A stretch of 64,000 bases of DNA from an uncultured Lachnospiraceae bacterium (lineage in GTDB: Bacteria; Bacillota; Clostridia; Lachnospirales; Lachnospiraceae), in assembly GCA_910577645.1 (NCBI GenBank), contig CAJTOL010000007.1, forward strand, positions 62,001 through 126,000, read 5' to 3'. The notes under the pieces are model-generated. The model saw only the letters and a list, made by a program, of their open reading frames with translations, was not told the origin of the DNA and ran no database searches. The translations under genes and the position numbers were made by a program. Shown piece by piece: positions 18,222-27,800 of the stretch. Within the stretch, counting starts at the first letter, position 1, and every line of letters starts with the position of its first letter.

Positions 18222-19892
18222 TTAGAACAGTCCGGTGATTACTCCCTTTTCATCTACATCAATACTGTCTGCAGCCGGCTTTTTGGGAAGGCCGGGCATG
18301 GTCATAATGGCTCCCGTAAGAACTACTACAAAACCGGCCCCGGCAGACACATAAGCGTCCCGCACATTGACGGTAAATCCGGTGGGACGGCCAAGCTTTG
18401 TCTGGTCGTCGGATAAGGAATACTGGGTCTTTGCCATACATACCGGAAGATTTCCAAAGCCCATCTCTTCTATTCTCTTTAATGCCTTATCCGCAGCCGG
18501 AGCGTAGGAAACCCCGTCCGCCCCGTAAATCTCAGAAGCCACGGCGGCAATTTTATCCTTTAAGCTCATCTCGTCCGGATAGAGGACGTGGAAATTGCTT
18601 TCCTTATTTTCCAGGGTATGAAGGACTTTATTCGCCAATTCCACGCCGCCTTCTCCGCCTTTTTCCCAAACTTCTGAAAGGGCAAACTCACATCCCCTGT
18701 CCTCACAGAATTTTTTCACGTATTCGTATTCTGCTTTGGTATCTGTAATAAAGGAATTTAAGGTTACCACAACCGGAACCCCGTATTTTTGAAGGTTTTC
18801 AATGTGCTTTTCCAGATTCACAATCCCTCTTGCCAAAGCCGTCAGATTCTCCTGAGCCAAATCTACCTTGGCTACGCCGCCATTATATTTCAGCGCCCGG
18901 ACTGTGGCAACCAAAACCACTGCATCCGGTTTTAATCCTGCTTTGCGGCATTTAATATCAAAGAATTTCTCAGCTCCCAAATCTGCTCCGAATCCTGCCT
19001 CGGTTACTACAATGTCTGCAAGCTTTAAGGCCGTTCTGGTAGCCCTCACGCTGTTGCAGCCGTGGGCAATGTTTGCAAAAGGGCCGCCGTGGACGATGGC
19101 TCCGGTATGTTCCAGGGTCTGAATCAGGTTGGGCTTTAAGGCATCCTTTAAAAGGGCAGCCATAGAGCCTACTGCATTTAGCTGGGCAGCTGTAACCGGC
19201 TCCCCTGCAAAATTATATGCAACAACAATCTTTCCAAGACGTTCCTTCAAATCCTTCATATCTGCGGACAGGCACAGGATTGCCATGATCTCGGAGGCAA
19301 CGGTAATGACAAAGTGATCCTCTCTCACCATCCCGTCCCCTTTTGCTCCCAGGCCTACAATCACGTTTCTGAGAACTCTGTCATTCATATCCAGACAGCG
19401 TTTCCACAAAACCTGCCTCGGATCAATCCCTAAAGCATTTCCCTGCTGGATATGGTTATCTAAAAGAGCCGCCAAAAGGTTATTGGCAGAGGTAATGGCA
19501 TGAAAATCCCCGGTAAAGTGCAGATTTAAATCTTCCATGGGAACCACCTGGGCATATCCGCCTCCGGCCGCCCCTCCTTTAATGCCAAAGCAGGGGCCTA
19601 AGGAGGGTTCCCTCAGAGCGATAATGGCGTTTTTTCCCACCTTGGCAAAAGCCTGTCCCAGGCCTACAGAGGTAGTAGTCTTTCCCTCTCCTGCAGGAGT
19701 GGGATTGATGGCTGTTACCAAAACCAGTTTGCCGTCCGGGCGATCCTTTATCCGCTCCCAGACTTCATCCCCAAGCTTTGCCTTATACTTCCCGTAAAAC
19801 TCCAGCTCGTCCTCTCCAATACCGTAGTTTGCCGCCACCTCTTTAATAGGCTGCATCTGGGCTTCCTGAGCAATCTGAATATCTGTTTTCAT
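18222..19892 (-). CDS. fhs: Formate-tetrahydrofolate ligase
   Basis: Makes 10-formyl-THF from formate, THF and ATP, the entry to the methyl branch of the acetogenic pathway and the donor for purines and Fmt. The 556-residue length is standard. The ATP loop NPTPAGEGKTTTSVGL lies near residue 65, and the LREPSLGPCFGIKGGAAGGG region follows. It starts after AGGAGG. It lies between the ftsK gene and murE, apart from other folate genes in this window. Other acetogenesis genes are not seen here, so it may serve only biosynthesis. Confidence 0.96.
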   Translation of the reverse strand: MKTDIQIAQEAQMQPIKEVAANYGIGEDELEFYGKYKAKLGDEVWERIKDRPDGKLVLVTAINPTPAGEGKTTTSVGLGQAFAKVGKNAIIALREPSLGPCFGIKGGAAGGGYAQVVPMEDLNLHFTGDFHAITSANNLLAALLDNHIQQGNALGIDPRQVLWKRCLDMNDRVLRNVIVGLGAKGDGMVREDHFVITVASEIMAILCLSADMKDLKERLGKIVVAYNFAGEPVTAAQLNAVGSMAALLKDALKPNLIQTLEHTGAIVHGGPFANIAHGCNSVRATRTALKLADIVVTEAGFGADLGAEKFFDIKCRKAGLKPDAVVLVATVRALKYNGGVAKVDLAQENLTALARGIVNLEKHIENLQKYGVPVVVTLNSFITDTKAEYEYVKKFCEDRGCEFALSEVWEKGGEGGVELANKVLHTLENKESNFHVLYPDEMSLKDKIAAVASEIYGADGVSYAPAADKALKRIEEMGFGNLPVCMAKTQYSLSDDQTKLGRPTGFTVNVRDAYVSAGAGFVVVLTGAIMTMPGLPKKPAADSIDVDEKGVITGLF

Positions 19893-19915
19893 CCTTCATC
19901 CTCCTTGTGTAATAA

Positions 19916-19990
19916 TCGGCGCGCGACGCTTAACGTCTCCTGCCATGTCGTCGGAAAGGAGCTTAAAAATGCTCCGCATTTCCCTTACTC
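19916..19990. repeat. Dispersed structured repeat, family 2 copy A
   Basis: About 75 bp that closely resemble 26907-26985. Both contain a GACGC/GCGTC-type short hairpin, CTGCCAT, a GGAA-rich stem arm and the mini-hairpin AAATGC-NNC-GCATTT, ending in CCCTT. The copy lies between ftsK and fhs, which are co-directional. It may act in RNA processing or be a REP-like mobile repeat. Confidence 0.65.
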
Positions 19991-20001
19991 CAACTACCTT
20001 T

Positions 20002-22911
20002 TCAACCGCCCATTTCCATAAGCTCTTCAAACTGCTCCATGGACATAAGAACCTTACGCGGTTTCGTTCCCTCTTCTTCTCCTACCACTCCGGCCTCCGC
20101 CAGCTGATCCATAATGCGGGCCGCCCGGTTAAAGCCGATCTTAAACACCCGCTGGAGCATGCCGATAGATGCCTTGTCTTTCTCTATAATAAATTTGGCT
20201 GCATGGGCAAAGTACTCGTCCCGGTTGCCTCCGCCTTTTGCCATATCCTGGGAACCTCTGGTAATCTGCTGTTCTACATCCGGGCTGTAGGAATTTCCCA
20301 CTTCCTGCCTGGTCAAAAATTCCACCACCTGGGCTACTTCCTGATCGGAGACAAAAGCTCCCTGAACCCGCTGAGGTTTTGGTATTCCGGACGGGTAAAA
20401 CAGCATGTCTCCCTTTCCTAAAAGCTTTTCCGCCCCGTTCATGTCAATAATGGTGCGGGAATCCACTCCGGAGGAAACGGCAAAGGCGATTCTGGAAGGT
20501 ACATTGGCCTTAATCAGGCCGGTAATAACGTTCACCGACGGCCTTTGGGTGGCAATTACCAGGTGAATCCCTGCTGCCCGGGCCAGCTGGGCCAGACGGC
20601 AGATAGAGTCCTCCACCTCTCCGGGAGCCACCATCATCAAATCCGCCAGCTCATCTACGATAATGACAATCTGAGGCATCTTTTTCGGTTTATTCTCGTC
20701 CTCAATATCCTGGATATTTTCCACTCTTTCATTATAACCCTTTAAATCCCGGACTCCGTACTCGGCAAACTTTTTATACCGATCCGTCATCTCTGCCACC
20801 GCCCAGTTTAACGCTCCTGACGCCTTTTTGGGATCTGTTACAACCGGGATCAGCAGATGGGGAATCCCATTATAAACGCTTAACTCTACCACCTTGGGAT
20901 CCACCATAATCAGCTTTACGTCATCTGGATTTGCTTTATAGAGAATACTCATAATCAGGGTATTAATGCAGACAGATTTTCCAGAACCGGTAGCGCCTGC
21001 AATTAATAAATGGGGCATCTTGGCAATGTCAGTCACCACGGTCTGTCCCCCGATATCCTTTCCTACGGCAAAAGCCAGCCGGGAGGAATGTCTGCGAAAC
21101 TCCTCGGACTCCAGAAGCTCTCTTAAATATACAATATTATTTTCCTTATTGGGAACCTCGATTCCCACTGCAGACTTGCCGGGAATGGGGGCCTCAATCC
21201 GGATATCCGCCGCTGCCAGGCTTAGCTTGATATCATCTGCCAGGCTTACAATCTTGCTTACCTTCACCCCCTGCTCCGGATGAAGCTCATAGCGGGTTAC
21301 AGAAGGGCCGCAGCTAATGTTGGTCACCGTCACTCCTACTCCGAAATCCCTTAAGGTTTGCTGCAGCTTGATAGCCGTATTTTTATACTCCTGCTCTGAG
21401 AAGGAATTGCTTCTGCTTTCCTTCTTCAAAAGATCCACAGAGGGGAATTTATATTCCTTTTGAAGCTCCTTTTCTTCTGCTTCTTTCACTGCCATCATTA
21501 CTGATGAGAGGGATTCTTCCTCTGTTTTGATTTCCTGTTTCCGGCTCTCCAGCTTTTTCTCAAGAAGCTCTGTTTCCGTCTCAATAATTTTGCCGGAAGC
21601 CGTTACCACCCGTTTCTCTCCCTCCGGAACGTAAATAGTATCCGAAACGGAAGACTCTATGGTGTCGGGAATCAATTCCTCTTCTTCCCAGCTGTCATAG
21701 CTTTCCTCCTGAAAGGCCATGGAAAGTTCCCTCTGGTCTCCCTTGTCCCAGATTTCATCTAAGACAACGGTTCCGGGAATCGGATCCTCCTCAAAAGGCG
21801 GCTCTTCCGGATAAGAAGCTTCTTCCGGAAATACAATTTCTTCCGGAGGGATCATTTCTTCCAGAACAGGTTCCGGATAGACAGGGGCTTTTGCCGCCTC
21901 CACCATATCCATTTCCCGGAGAGTCCGGGTATTCTTAGGCGCTACAAAAGCCCTGACTTTTTCCTCCTCAAAGGTTTTCTCTTCAAACGTCTCTTTTGTT
22001 TCTTCTATGTATGGCTCAGGATCTTCTAAATGGGCAATACTTCCGGTGAAGATATCAGCCGGATGAACGGCCTTTCCCCTTGTTTCTTTCTCCGGGATGT
22101 CCTCATTCTGGAAGGCGGACATCTTAGGCGCAGGGCCAAACATAGATTCTACAGGAGCATCGGTTTTTAAGGGTAGGCTGGAGGAATCCTGAATCTTGGT
22201 GGCGTTAAGATCCACTCCCCGCACCTTCTGTTCATCCCGCATCCTCCGCCTTTCTTCCTGGCGTTCCGCCCGAATCTCCCGGCGTCTGTCCATATCCTCT
22301 CTGGCGTAGTGATAAGCCTTGTCCCCTCCGCTTTTCACTGCCTTTACCACAGATTTTTCTGTAATGCACACAATACAGATCACAAGGGCGGCAATCAATA
22401 CCACATAAGCCCCCACCGTTCCTACCACCGAGGACAGGCCCCCGGCCAAAATGCCTCCTGTCAGGCCTCCTCCTGCCCCGGTTGCGGCAGAAGCCTGATA
22501 ATACTCTAAAAATCCGGCTCCTGCCAATTCCTTACTCCCGAAAATAAGCTGGCATAAGCCGCACAGGATCAGGGCTGTCCCGATTGCAGCCCCCAGCTTT
22601 AAGGCGGCCCGCACATTGCCCCGGTTGGACAATGCAAAGCAGGTGCCGATAAACAAAAAGATGGGAACCAGATATCCTATGGATCCAAACAGGCCCAGCT
22701 GGGCACTTTTTAAAATACGGCCGATTATACCGCACAAATTAAAGTTGCTTAAAAATAACAAAACAGCTATCACAAAAGAACTGACGATTAAAACCTCTGC
22801 CCGGATTATCTCCGCCCCCTCATCATACTGGGGTTCCGGCGGCTTTTTTGGACGTCCCGGCTTTTTCGTACTGGTCTGTGCTGTCTTTCTGCTTCTTTTC
22901 GTTTCTGCCAC
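20002..22911 (-). CDS. ftsK: DNA translocase FtsK/SpoIIIE
   Basis: A septal motor that pumps chromosome ends across the division or sporulation septum. About four membrane segments occupy residues 40-200, then a long acidic Pro/Glu-rich linker (to about 480), and the motor with Walker A GATGSGKSVCINTLI and Walker B IVIIVDELADLMM. The C-terminal gamma winged helix (IGFNRAARIMDQL) reads KOPS/SRS sites. I prefer the GTG at 22911 because AGGAGG precedes it by nine bases; the ATG at 22941 lacks a good site. Whether it is the vegetative FtsK or sporulation SpoIIIE cannot be told from sequence alone. Confidence 0.92.
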   Translation of the reverse strand: MAETKRSRKTAQTSTKKPGRPKKPPEPQYDEGAEIIRAEVLIVSSFVIAVLLFLSNFNLCGIIGRILKSAQLGLFGSIGYLVPIFLFIGTCFALSNRGNVRAALKLGAAIGTALILCGLCQLIFGSKELAGAGFLEYYQASAATGAGGGLTGGILAGGLSSVVGTVGAYVVLIAALVICIVCITEKSVVKAVKSGGDKAYHYAREDMDRRREIRAERQEERRRMRDEQKVRGVDLNATKIQDSSSLPLKTDAPVESMFGPAPKMSAFQNEDIPEKETRGKAVHPADIFTGSIAHLEDPEPYIEETKETFEEKTFEEEKVRAFVAPKNTRTLREMDMVEAAKAPVYPEPVLEEMIPPEEIVFPEEASYPEEPPFEEDPIPGTVVLDEIWDKGDQRELSMAFQEESYDSWEEEELIPDTIESSVSDTIYVPEGEKRVVTASGKIIETETELLEKKLESRKQEIKTEEESLSSVMMAVKEAEEKELQKEYKFPSVDLLKKESRSNSFSEQEYKNTAIKLQQTLRDFGVGVTVTNISCGPSVTRYELHPEQGVKVSKIVSLADDIKLSLAAADIRIEAPIPGKSAVGIEVPNKENNIVYLRELLESEEFRRHSSRLAFAVGKDIGGQTVVTDIAKMPHLLIAGATGSGKSVCINTLIMSILYKANPDDVKLIMVDPKVVELSVYNGIPHLLIPVVTDPKKASGALNWAVAEMTDRYKKFAEYGVRDLKGYNERVENIQDIEDENKPKKMPQIVIIVDELADLMMVAPGEVEDSICRLAQLARAAGIHLVIATQRPSVNVITGLIKANVPSRIAFAVSSGVDSRTIIDMNGAEKLLGKGDMLFYPSGIPKPQRVQGAFVSDQEVAQVVEFLTRQEVGNSYSPDVEQQITRGSQDMAKGGGNRDEYFAHAAKFIIEKDKASIGMLQRVFKIGFNRAARIMDQLAEAGVVGEEEGTKPRKVLMSMEQFEELMEMGG

Positions 22912-22960
22912 GAAATCACGCCTCCTACTATCTTCCTTCATGGGAAAGCCCGCAAGTCAC

Positions 22961-22987
22961 CCTCAGTGGGCAAAGGCACCCATTGTT
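22961..22987. repeat. Short dispersed repeat (CCCTCAGTGGGCAAAG type)
   Basis: The sequence CCCTCAGTGGGCAAAGGCACC closely matches the tail of repeat copy a at 2459-2482 (CCCTTAGTGGACAAGGGCGCC) and a segment at 30858-30872 (CCCTCAGCGGACAAAG). It lies between tepA and ftsK, upstream of the ftsK start. Confidence 0.45.
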
Positions 22988-23026
22988 GATAGTATACAAA
23001 AGTTTCCAGGAAATTTCAAGGCTTGA

Positions 23027-23761
23027 CTAACACACACCGTCGATCATATGGTGGAGCTTTTCAAGGGCCTCCCGAATTCCTCCTACCTGGTCGATTAGTC
23101 CGGCTTTCACGGTTTCCTCTCCTACCAGAACCGTACCCAAGTCCCTGGTAAGCATCTCCGTATTATGCATCAGACGCATCAGCTCTTCATAGCTTGTCCT
23201 GGAGTGGAGGGACACAAAGCTTAAGATCCGGTCCTGGATCATTTCAAAATATTCGTAGGTCTGAGATGCTCCGATAACCATCCCGCTCATTCTCACCGGA
23301 TGAATCATCATAGTTCCGGTAGGCACAATAAAGGAATAATCCGAAGCCACTGCCAGGGGGACTCCAATTGAATGGCTTCCTCCCAAAACCAGAGATACCG
23401 TTGGAATACTCAAAGAAGCAATCATTTCCGCAATGGCAAGCCCGGCGTCTACGTCTCCCCCGGAAGTATTTAAGAGAACCAGCAGGCCCTCCACCTCCTT
23501 GTCATCCTCTATTTCTGCAAGCTTTGGGAGAACATGATCGTATTTGGTGGCCTTACTGCTTCCCGACAGGTTTTCATGGCCTTCCACCTCTCCGATAATA
23601 GACAAAAGATGGATGTTGTGGCGGCTTTTATTGTGGTCTAAAGTCATCTGGCCGTACTCTTCCAGGGTTTTGTTTTCCTTTTCTTCCAGCTCCTTTTTGG
23701 TTACCTCCTTCTCCCCGGCGCTTTCCGTGGATTCCTGGCGGTTTTTTTCCTGGTTTTCCAT
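23027..23761 (-). CDS. tepA: ClpP-family serine protease TepA
   Basis: A ClpP-fold protease linked in Bacillus to translocation-enhancing activity and envelope functions. The nucleophile is Ser in GSHSIGVPLA, the His in MMIHPVRMSG, as in ClpP. The charged N-terminal ~50 residues are an extension beyond the fold. I start at 23761 (244 aa), where AAGGGGG precedes MENQEKN; the frame stays open to 23878 but without a ribosome site. Position beside ftsK/spoIIIE is conserved in Clostridia. Confidence 0.88.
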   Translation of the reverse strand: MENQEKNRQESTESAGEKEVTKKELEEKENKTLEEYGQMTLDHNKSRHNIHLLSIIGEVEGHENLSGSSKATKYDHVLPKLAEIEDDKEVEGLLVLLNTSGGDVDAGLAIAEMIASLSIPTVSLVLGGSHSIGVPLAVASDYSFIVPTGTMMIHPVRMSGMVIGASQTYEYFEMIQDRILSFVSLHSRTSYEELMRLMHNTEMLTRDLGTVLVGEETVKAGLIDQVGGIREALEKLHHMIDGVC

Positions 23762-23897
23762 ATGGTTCCCCCTTATTCTCATTAATTCTCTTACTGTTAT
23801 GTTTATTCTGTACTGATTTTCTTCTCTTATGCGCTGTACATTTTTTCTTTTTTGTAGTAAGATATTGGTTAAAATCAAACCTAACAGGAGGTTTTAA

Positions 23898-25097
23898 ATG
23901 GAAAAGATAAAAATGACCACTCCCCTGGTAGAGATGGACGGGGACGAAATGACAAGAATCCTCTGGAAGATGATCAAGGATGAACTGTTGATTCCTTTTA
24001 TCGATTTAAAAACCGAGTATTACGACCTGGGCTTAGAACACCGGGATGCCACCAATGATCAGGTAACCGTAGATTCTGCCCTGGCTACCAAAAAGTACGG
24101 CGTTGCCGTAAAGTGCGCTACCATTACCCCCAATGCCGCCAGAGTAACCGAATATAATTTAAAGGAAATGTGGAAAAGCCCCAACGGCACCATCCGGGCC
24201 ATTCTGGACGGAACCGTATTCCGCAGCCCTATTGTGGTAAAGGGAATTGAGCCCTGTGTAAAGAATTGGAAGAAACCCATTACCATCGCAAGACATGCCT
24301 ATGGCGACGTATATAAGGGTGTGGAAATGAAAATACCGGCAGCCGGAAAGGCAGAACTTGTCTACACTGCTGCAGACGGCTCAGAAATCCGGGAAACCAT
24401 CCACGATTTTACCGGATCCGGTATCATCCAGGGTATGCACAACATATCCGCTTCCATTGAAAGCTTTGCCAGAAGCTGCTTTAACTATGCCCTGGATTTA
24501 AAACAGGATCTGTGGTTTGCCACCAAGGACACAATCTCAAAAAAATATGATCACACCTTTAAGGATATTTTCCAGGAGATTTTTGATAAGGAGTATGCCG
24601 GCAGATTCCAGGAGGCAGGCATTACTTATTTTTATACATTAATTGATGACGCCGTAGCCCGGGTTATGAAATCGGAAGGCGGCTATATCTGGGCCTGCAA
24701 AAACTACGACGGAGATGTGATGAGCGATATGATTTCCTCTGCTTTCGGCTCTCTGGCTATGATGACCTCTGTATTGGTTTCCCCGGAAGGCTACTATGAG
24801 TATGAAGCGGCTCACGGCACCGTACAGCGCCACTACTACAAGCACTTAAAAGGGGAAGAAACCTCCACCAACTCTGTTGCCACTATTTTTGCCTGGTCCG
24901 GCGCTTTGAGAAAGCGGGGAGAACTGGACCGTAATCCGGAATTGGCCGCCTTTGCAGACAAGCTGGAGAAAGCCACCCTGGATACCATTGAAAACGGTTT
25001 TATGACTAAAGATCTGGCTCTCATTACCTCTATAGAGAACCCCACTGTATTAAACAGCCAGGACTTTATCAAAGCCATTGCCAAGCGGCTGGCGTAG
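23898..25097 (+). CDS. icd: NADP-dependent isocitrate dehydrogenase
   Basis: Oxidatively decarboxylates isocitrate to 2-oxoglutarate, supplying glutamate and NADPH. The 399-residue sequence is of the eukaryote-like homodimeric class (subfamily II): VEMDGDEMTRILW, NGTIRAILDGTVFRSPI, DLWFATKDTISKKYDHTFKD, and YEAAHGTVQRHY near the C-terminus. AGGAGG lies eight bases before the ATG. It is transcribed alone and divergently from tepA; repeat copy b just downstream probably ends it. No citrate synthase or aconitase lies in the window. Confidence 0.95.
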   Translation: MEKIKMTTPLVEMDGDEMTRILWKMIKDELLIPFIDLKTEYYDLGLEHRDATNDQVTVDSALATKKYGVAVKCATITPNAARVTEYNLKEMWKSPNGTIRAILDGTVFRSPIVVKGIEPCVKNWKKPITIARHAYGDVYKGVEMKIPAAGKAELVYTAADGSEIRETIHDFTGSGIIQGMHNISASIESFARSCFNYALDLKQDLWFATKDTISKKYDHTFKDIFQEIFDKEYAGRFQEAGITYFYTLIDDAVARVMKSEGGYIWACKNYDGDVMSDMISSAFGSLAMMTSVLVSPEGYYEYEAAHGTVQRHYYKHLKGEETSTNSVATIFAWSGALRKRGELDRNPELAAFADKLEKATLDTIENGFMTKDLALITSIENPTVLNSQDFIKAIAKRLA

Positions 25098-25173
25098 ATA
25101 TTAAGAGGGCATTTTCTGCCCATTCCCGGGTTTAATATTGTCCCTTTGCCGGACATTTAGAGAAAACAAAAGG

Positions 25174-25262
25174 AAAGGGAATGTCTCAAAATAAAACCAG
25201 GGACTTTCTATTAGCAAAAGTCAACGGACATCTGCTAATAGAAAGTCCCTTTATTTCATTTT
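25174..25262. terminator. Dispersed palindromic repeat, copy b, acting as bidirectional terminator
   Basis: A perfect 17-bp stem (25199-25215 with 25234-25250) with an 18-base loop, flanked by T-rich sequence on both sides. It lies between the convergent icd and epimerase genes. Upstream is GTCTCAAAATAAAA, shared with the other copies. Position, stem strength and flanking T-tracts suit a two-way terminator. Confidence 0.75.
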
Positions 25263-25305
25263 ATTATGCTGTGTCCTGGTAAGCAGGGGTACAGCATAAT
25301 AAATA

Positions 25306-26004
25306 TCAAATTCTCCCGGCCTCCAAGCCTTTTTTGCACATGGCATCGAACCTCTTACAGGCTGAAACAATCCCGTCAGGCTGGTTAAATACCGTAAAAA
25401 TCCCGGTAACGATTACATTGGCTCCCCGCTGGATGCAGGGAATCAAATACTCACAGGTCATGGCTCCGTCTACATTAATCAGAAAATCCTTTCCCACCCG
25501 TTTTCTCACTGCATCTAACATTCCAACCCGCTCCACTGTCCCGGGCATAAATTTCTGCCCGGCAAATCCAGGTTCCACTGCCATCAGTGTTACCATTTCC
25601 ACCAGATCCGCGTAAGGCTCCACTACCTCCACCGGCTGTGACGGATTGATCACCACTCCGGGCCGGATATTTGCCGCCCGGATTTTGTCAATTGTCCGGA
25701 TGGCAAATGGGGTGCTGTCTGCATGAAAGCTTAAGTAGTCTACTTTGGCCTCCGCCATACTTTCCACATAGGCCCCGGGGTCTGTTACCATCATATGTAC
25801 ATCCAGAATAATATCCGGATATTCCTGCCTCAGATCCTTTAGAAAACGCAGGGGAAAACACAAATTTGGCACATAATTCCCGTCCATCAGATCGATATGT
25901 AAAAAATACACCCCGGCTTTTCGAAGCTCCTCCACATCCTCCCGGATATGCAATGTGTTGCAGTTAGCCAGCGACGGGGAATTAATCACTACAGAATCCA
26001 CCAT
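25306..26004 (-). CDS. Ribulose-phosphate 3-epimerase family protein
   Basis: A TIM-barrel epimerase of 232 residues, divergent from the housekeeping copy at 4051. Metal and catalytic residues are kept (FLHIDLMDGNYVPN, DVHMMV, INVDGAM), so it should epimerise C3 of a ketose phosphate; allulose 6-phosphate or ribulose 5-phosphate are candidates. GGGAGG lies directly before the ATG at 26004, which overlaps the end of the isomerase gene by 23 bases. It is the last gene of the TRAP/isomerase operon, so its substrate is probably the end product of that pathway. Confidence 0.82.
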   Translation of the reverse strand: MVDSVVINSPSLANCNTLHIREDVEELRKAGVYFLHIDLMDGNYVPNLCFPLRFLKDLRQEYPDIILDVHMMVTDPGAYVESMAEAKVDYLSFHADSTPFAIRTIDKIRAANIRPGVVINPSQPVEVVEPYADLVEMVTLMAVEPGFAGQKFMPGTVERVGMLDAVRKRVGKDFLINVDGAMTCEYLIPCIQRGANVIVTGIFTVFNQPDGIVSACKRFDAMCKKGLEAGRI

Positions 26005-26881
26005 TTTCCTCCCATACAAAATTTCTTTCCATTACCCTCCGGGTGGTCTCGTAAGCCTGCTCCACCACCCACTCAGGGGTTCTTTCCCAATGCTCCGGGC
26101 GAAATGTTTCAATGGAACACATTCCTGTATAGCCTATCTCTTTCAGCACTCCCAAAAAGCGATCCATATCCACCACCCCCTGCCCCGGAAAGCACCGCCG
26201 CTCCTGAGCCCGTTCCCGCTCCGGCACATCATCTGCGCTGTTGACGTGAACGGCAAAAATCTTGTTTTTATCCACGGTTTTCATTACTTCAAATTCATTT
26301 TTTCCGTTATAGAGGTAAATATTATACGCATCAAACACATAGCCCACATTGTCCATGGAAACCGTCTCCACAATCTGCCTGGCATGCTGGATATTCCTTA
26401 CAGATGACCTTGGAAAGCCTACCGGCTCAAAACACAGCTTCATCCCATACTCCCCGGCTATGGGCCCCAGCTCTCTCAACATACGAATACAGTTTTCATC
26501 CCTCTCCTTTTCGGTTCCCGGAAAAGGACTATAATTAGGCCCCTCCAAAAACGGAGGTACCACGATCATGTGGTGATTTCCAATACGCTTTCCAATGTCA
26601 CAGGCAAACAGAAACTGTCCCATAAGAAAGGTACGCCGTTTTTTGTCATCATCCTTTCCTAAAAATTCCGGATACAGATAAAGAGCATTAAACGCATGGG
26701 GCTTTAAATGATGGGATGCAAAGAATCCGGCCAGATCTTCAGCTTTGTGGGTTCTTAAATACTCCATCAGCATGTCAAACCGAATCTCAATATAGTCAAA
26801 TCCGGCTTTCTCACACAGTTCCAGATCCTTTTCCAAGGTGGAGCATCCCAGGCCGCAGGCCTCATTATATGATATGTACAT
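25982..26881 (-). CDS. Sugar phosphate isomerase/epimerase (IolI-like TIM barrel)
   Basis: A 299-residue AP-endonuclease-2 fold of the xylose isomerase-like superfamily. Metal ligands can be proposed as Glu in CFEPVG, Asp in VFDAYN, His in FAVHVNSADD and Glu in SIETFRPE, the same spacing as IolI/IolE enzymes. AGGAGG precedes the start at 26881; a longer frame to 26932 lacks one. With the IolB-like and Rpe-like neighbours it suggests a pathway for an inositol-derived or uronate-like sugar. The exact substrate is not visible. Confidence 0.78.
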   Translation of the reverse strand: MYISYNEACGLGCSTLEKDLELCEKAGFDYIEIRFDMLMEYLRTHKAEDLAGFFASHHLKPHAFNALYLYPEFLGKDDDKKRRTFLMGQFLFACDIGKRIGNHHMIVVPPFLEGPNYSPFPGTEKERDENCIRMLRELGPIAGEYGMKLCFEPVGFPRSSVRNIQHARQIVETVSMDNVGYVFDAYNIYLYNGKNEFEVMKTVDKNKIFAVHVNSADDVPERERAQERRCFPGQGVVDMDRFLGVLKEIGYTGMCSIETFRPEHWERTPEWVVEQAYETTRRVMERNFVWEENGGFCSD

Positions 26882-26906
26882 TGCTGCCTTCCTCCTAGTA
26901 ATAATG

Positions 26907-26985
26907 AATCGGCACGCGACGCTTCGCGTCACCTGCCATATCGTAGGAAGGGATCCTGAAAATGCTTCGCATTTCCCTTCCTACT
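26907..26985. repeat. Dispersed structured repeat, family 2 copy B
   Basis: Similar to 19916-19990 over its whole length. Here it forms nested structure: GTAGGAAGGG (26943-26952) pairs perfectly with CCCTTCCTAC (26975-26984) around the mini-hairpin AAATGC-TTC-GCATTT, next to GACGC-TTC-GCGTC. It lies inside an operon between the IolB-like and IolI-like genes, so it could be an RNA-processing or stability element. Confidence 0.65.
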
Positions 26986-27781
26986 CTATTCGTTCTGGGA
27001 ACAGCTTTGCATCCCCAGCTTCCAGCCATGCATGATTTTCATCTGTACTGTAAATAATGTCTCCGCCGCCATCCTGAAGGCGCTGGGTCCACATGATGTA
27101 CCCGGCATATCCGGGCGCAGTGGCCTGAGAGTGAAGCTGTCCGCCTGGATTACAGGTAACGCTCCGGTTCACTACCTTGATGGCTTCATTTCCAAACTCG
27201 GAGAACCCATAACCCTGATCCGGCAAAAATTTGTAGTAATAAATCTCCGGCTCCTGATGCAAATGGGGCGGAAAGCAGGCCCAGCTGCCTGGAAAGTTCA
27301 CTACTTCACCGCAGAACAGATTGGTTTCCGGACACACAGTCCGGTTAAAAAATTCCCGCTTAATCCTTTTCACCCTTCCTCCCAGCTTTTCTTCGTCTAC
27401 AATTCCTCTAAAAAACAAGTCCTCCGGGCGATACAGTTTATTTTCAAACTGCCTTTCATTGGGGGTATTGGCCACATTAATCTCTGCTTCCTGTGAAAGA
27501 GCCGTTATCCTCACCTGGGTGCCGCTGTGAACATGGAGCACATATGGATCGTCTGTAAAACAGCTTTTCCTCTCCCCTGTCTCCGTCTTGCCGTCCCACT
27601 CCAGGCAAACGGTTCCGCAGTTTAAACAAAATACATACTCTTCATTTGTAACAATCTCAAATACTTCTTTTTCTCTTAAATAAATAACACCAAATTCGGA
27701 ATCCATCATCTCGGGGTTTTTCTTTCTGCTGACATACTGATTCACTGTCCCCTCAATGGCTCCTCTTATAACCTTTATCAT
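26981..27781 (-). CDS. 5-deoxy-glucuronate isomerase-like protein (IolB/KduI family)
   Basis: A double-cupin isomerase of 266 residues. The C-terminal half carries the family signature: GEVVNFPGSWACFPPHLHQ with metal His and Glu (QEPEIYYYKF), then QGYGFSEFGNEA and APGYAGYIMW. In the inositol pathway IolB converts 5-deoxyglucuronate to 2-deoxy-5-keto-gluconate; no other iol genes except an IolI-like one are here, so the natural substrate may be a related sugar acid. It follows the TRAP permease by 19 bases. Family assignment is firm, substrate is not. Confidence 0.8.
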   Translation of the reverse strand: MIKVIRGAIEGTVNQYVSRKKNPEMMDSEFGVIYLREKEVFEIVTNEEYVFCLNCGTVCLEWDGKTETGERKSCFTDDPYVLHVHSGTQVRITALSQEAEINVANTPNERQFENKLYRPEDLFFRGIVDEEKLGGRVKRIKREFFNRTVCPETNLFCGEVVNFPGSWACFPPHLHQEPEIYYYKFLPDQGYGFSEFGNEAIKVVNRSVTCNPGGQLHSQATAPGYAGYIMWTQRLQDGGGDIIYSTDENHAWLEAGDAKLFPERIE

Positions 27782-27800
27782 GGCAAGCGTCCATCCTTTA

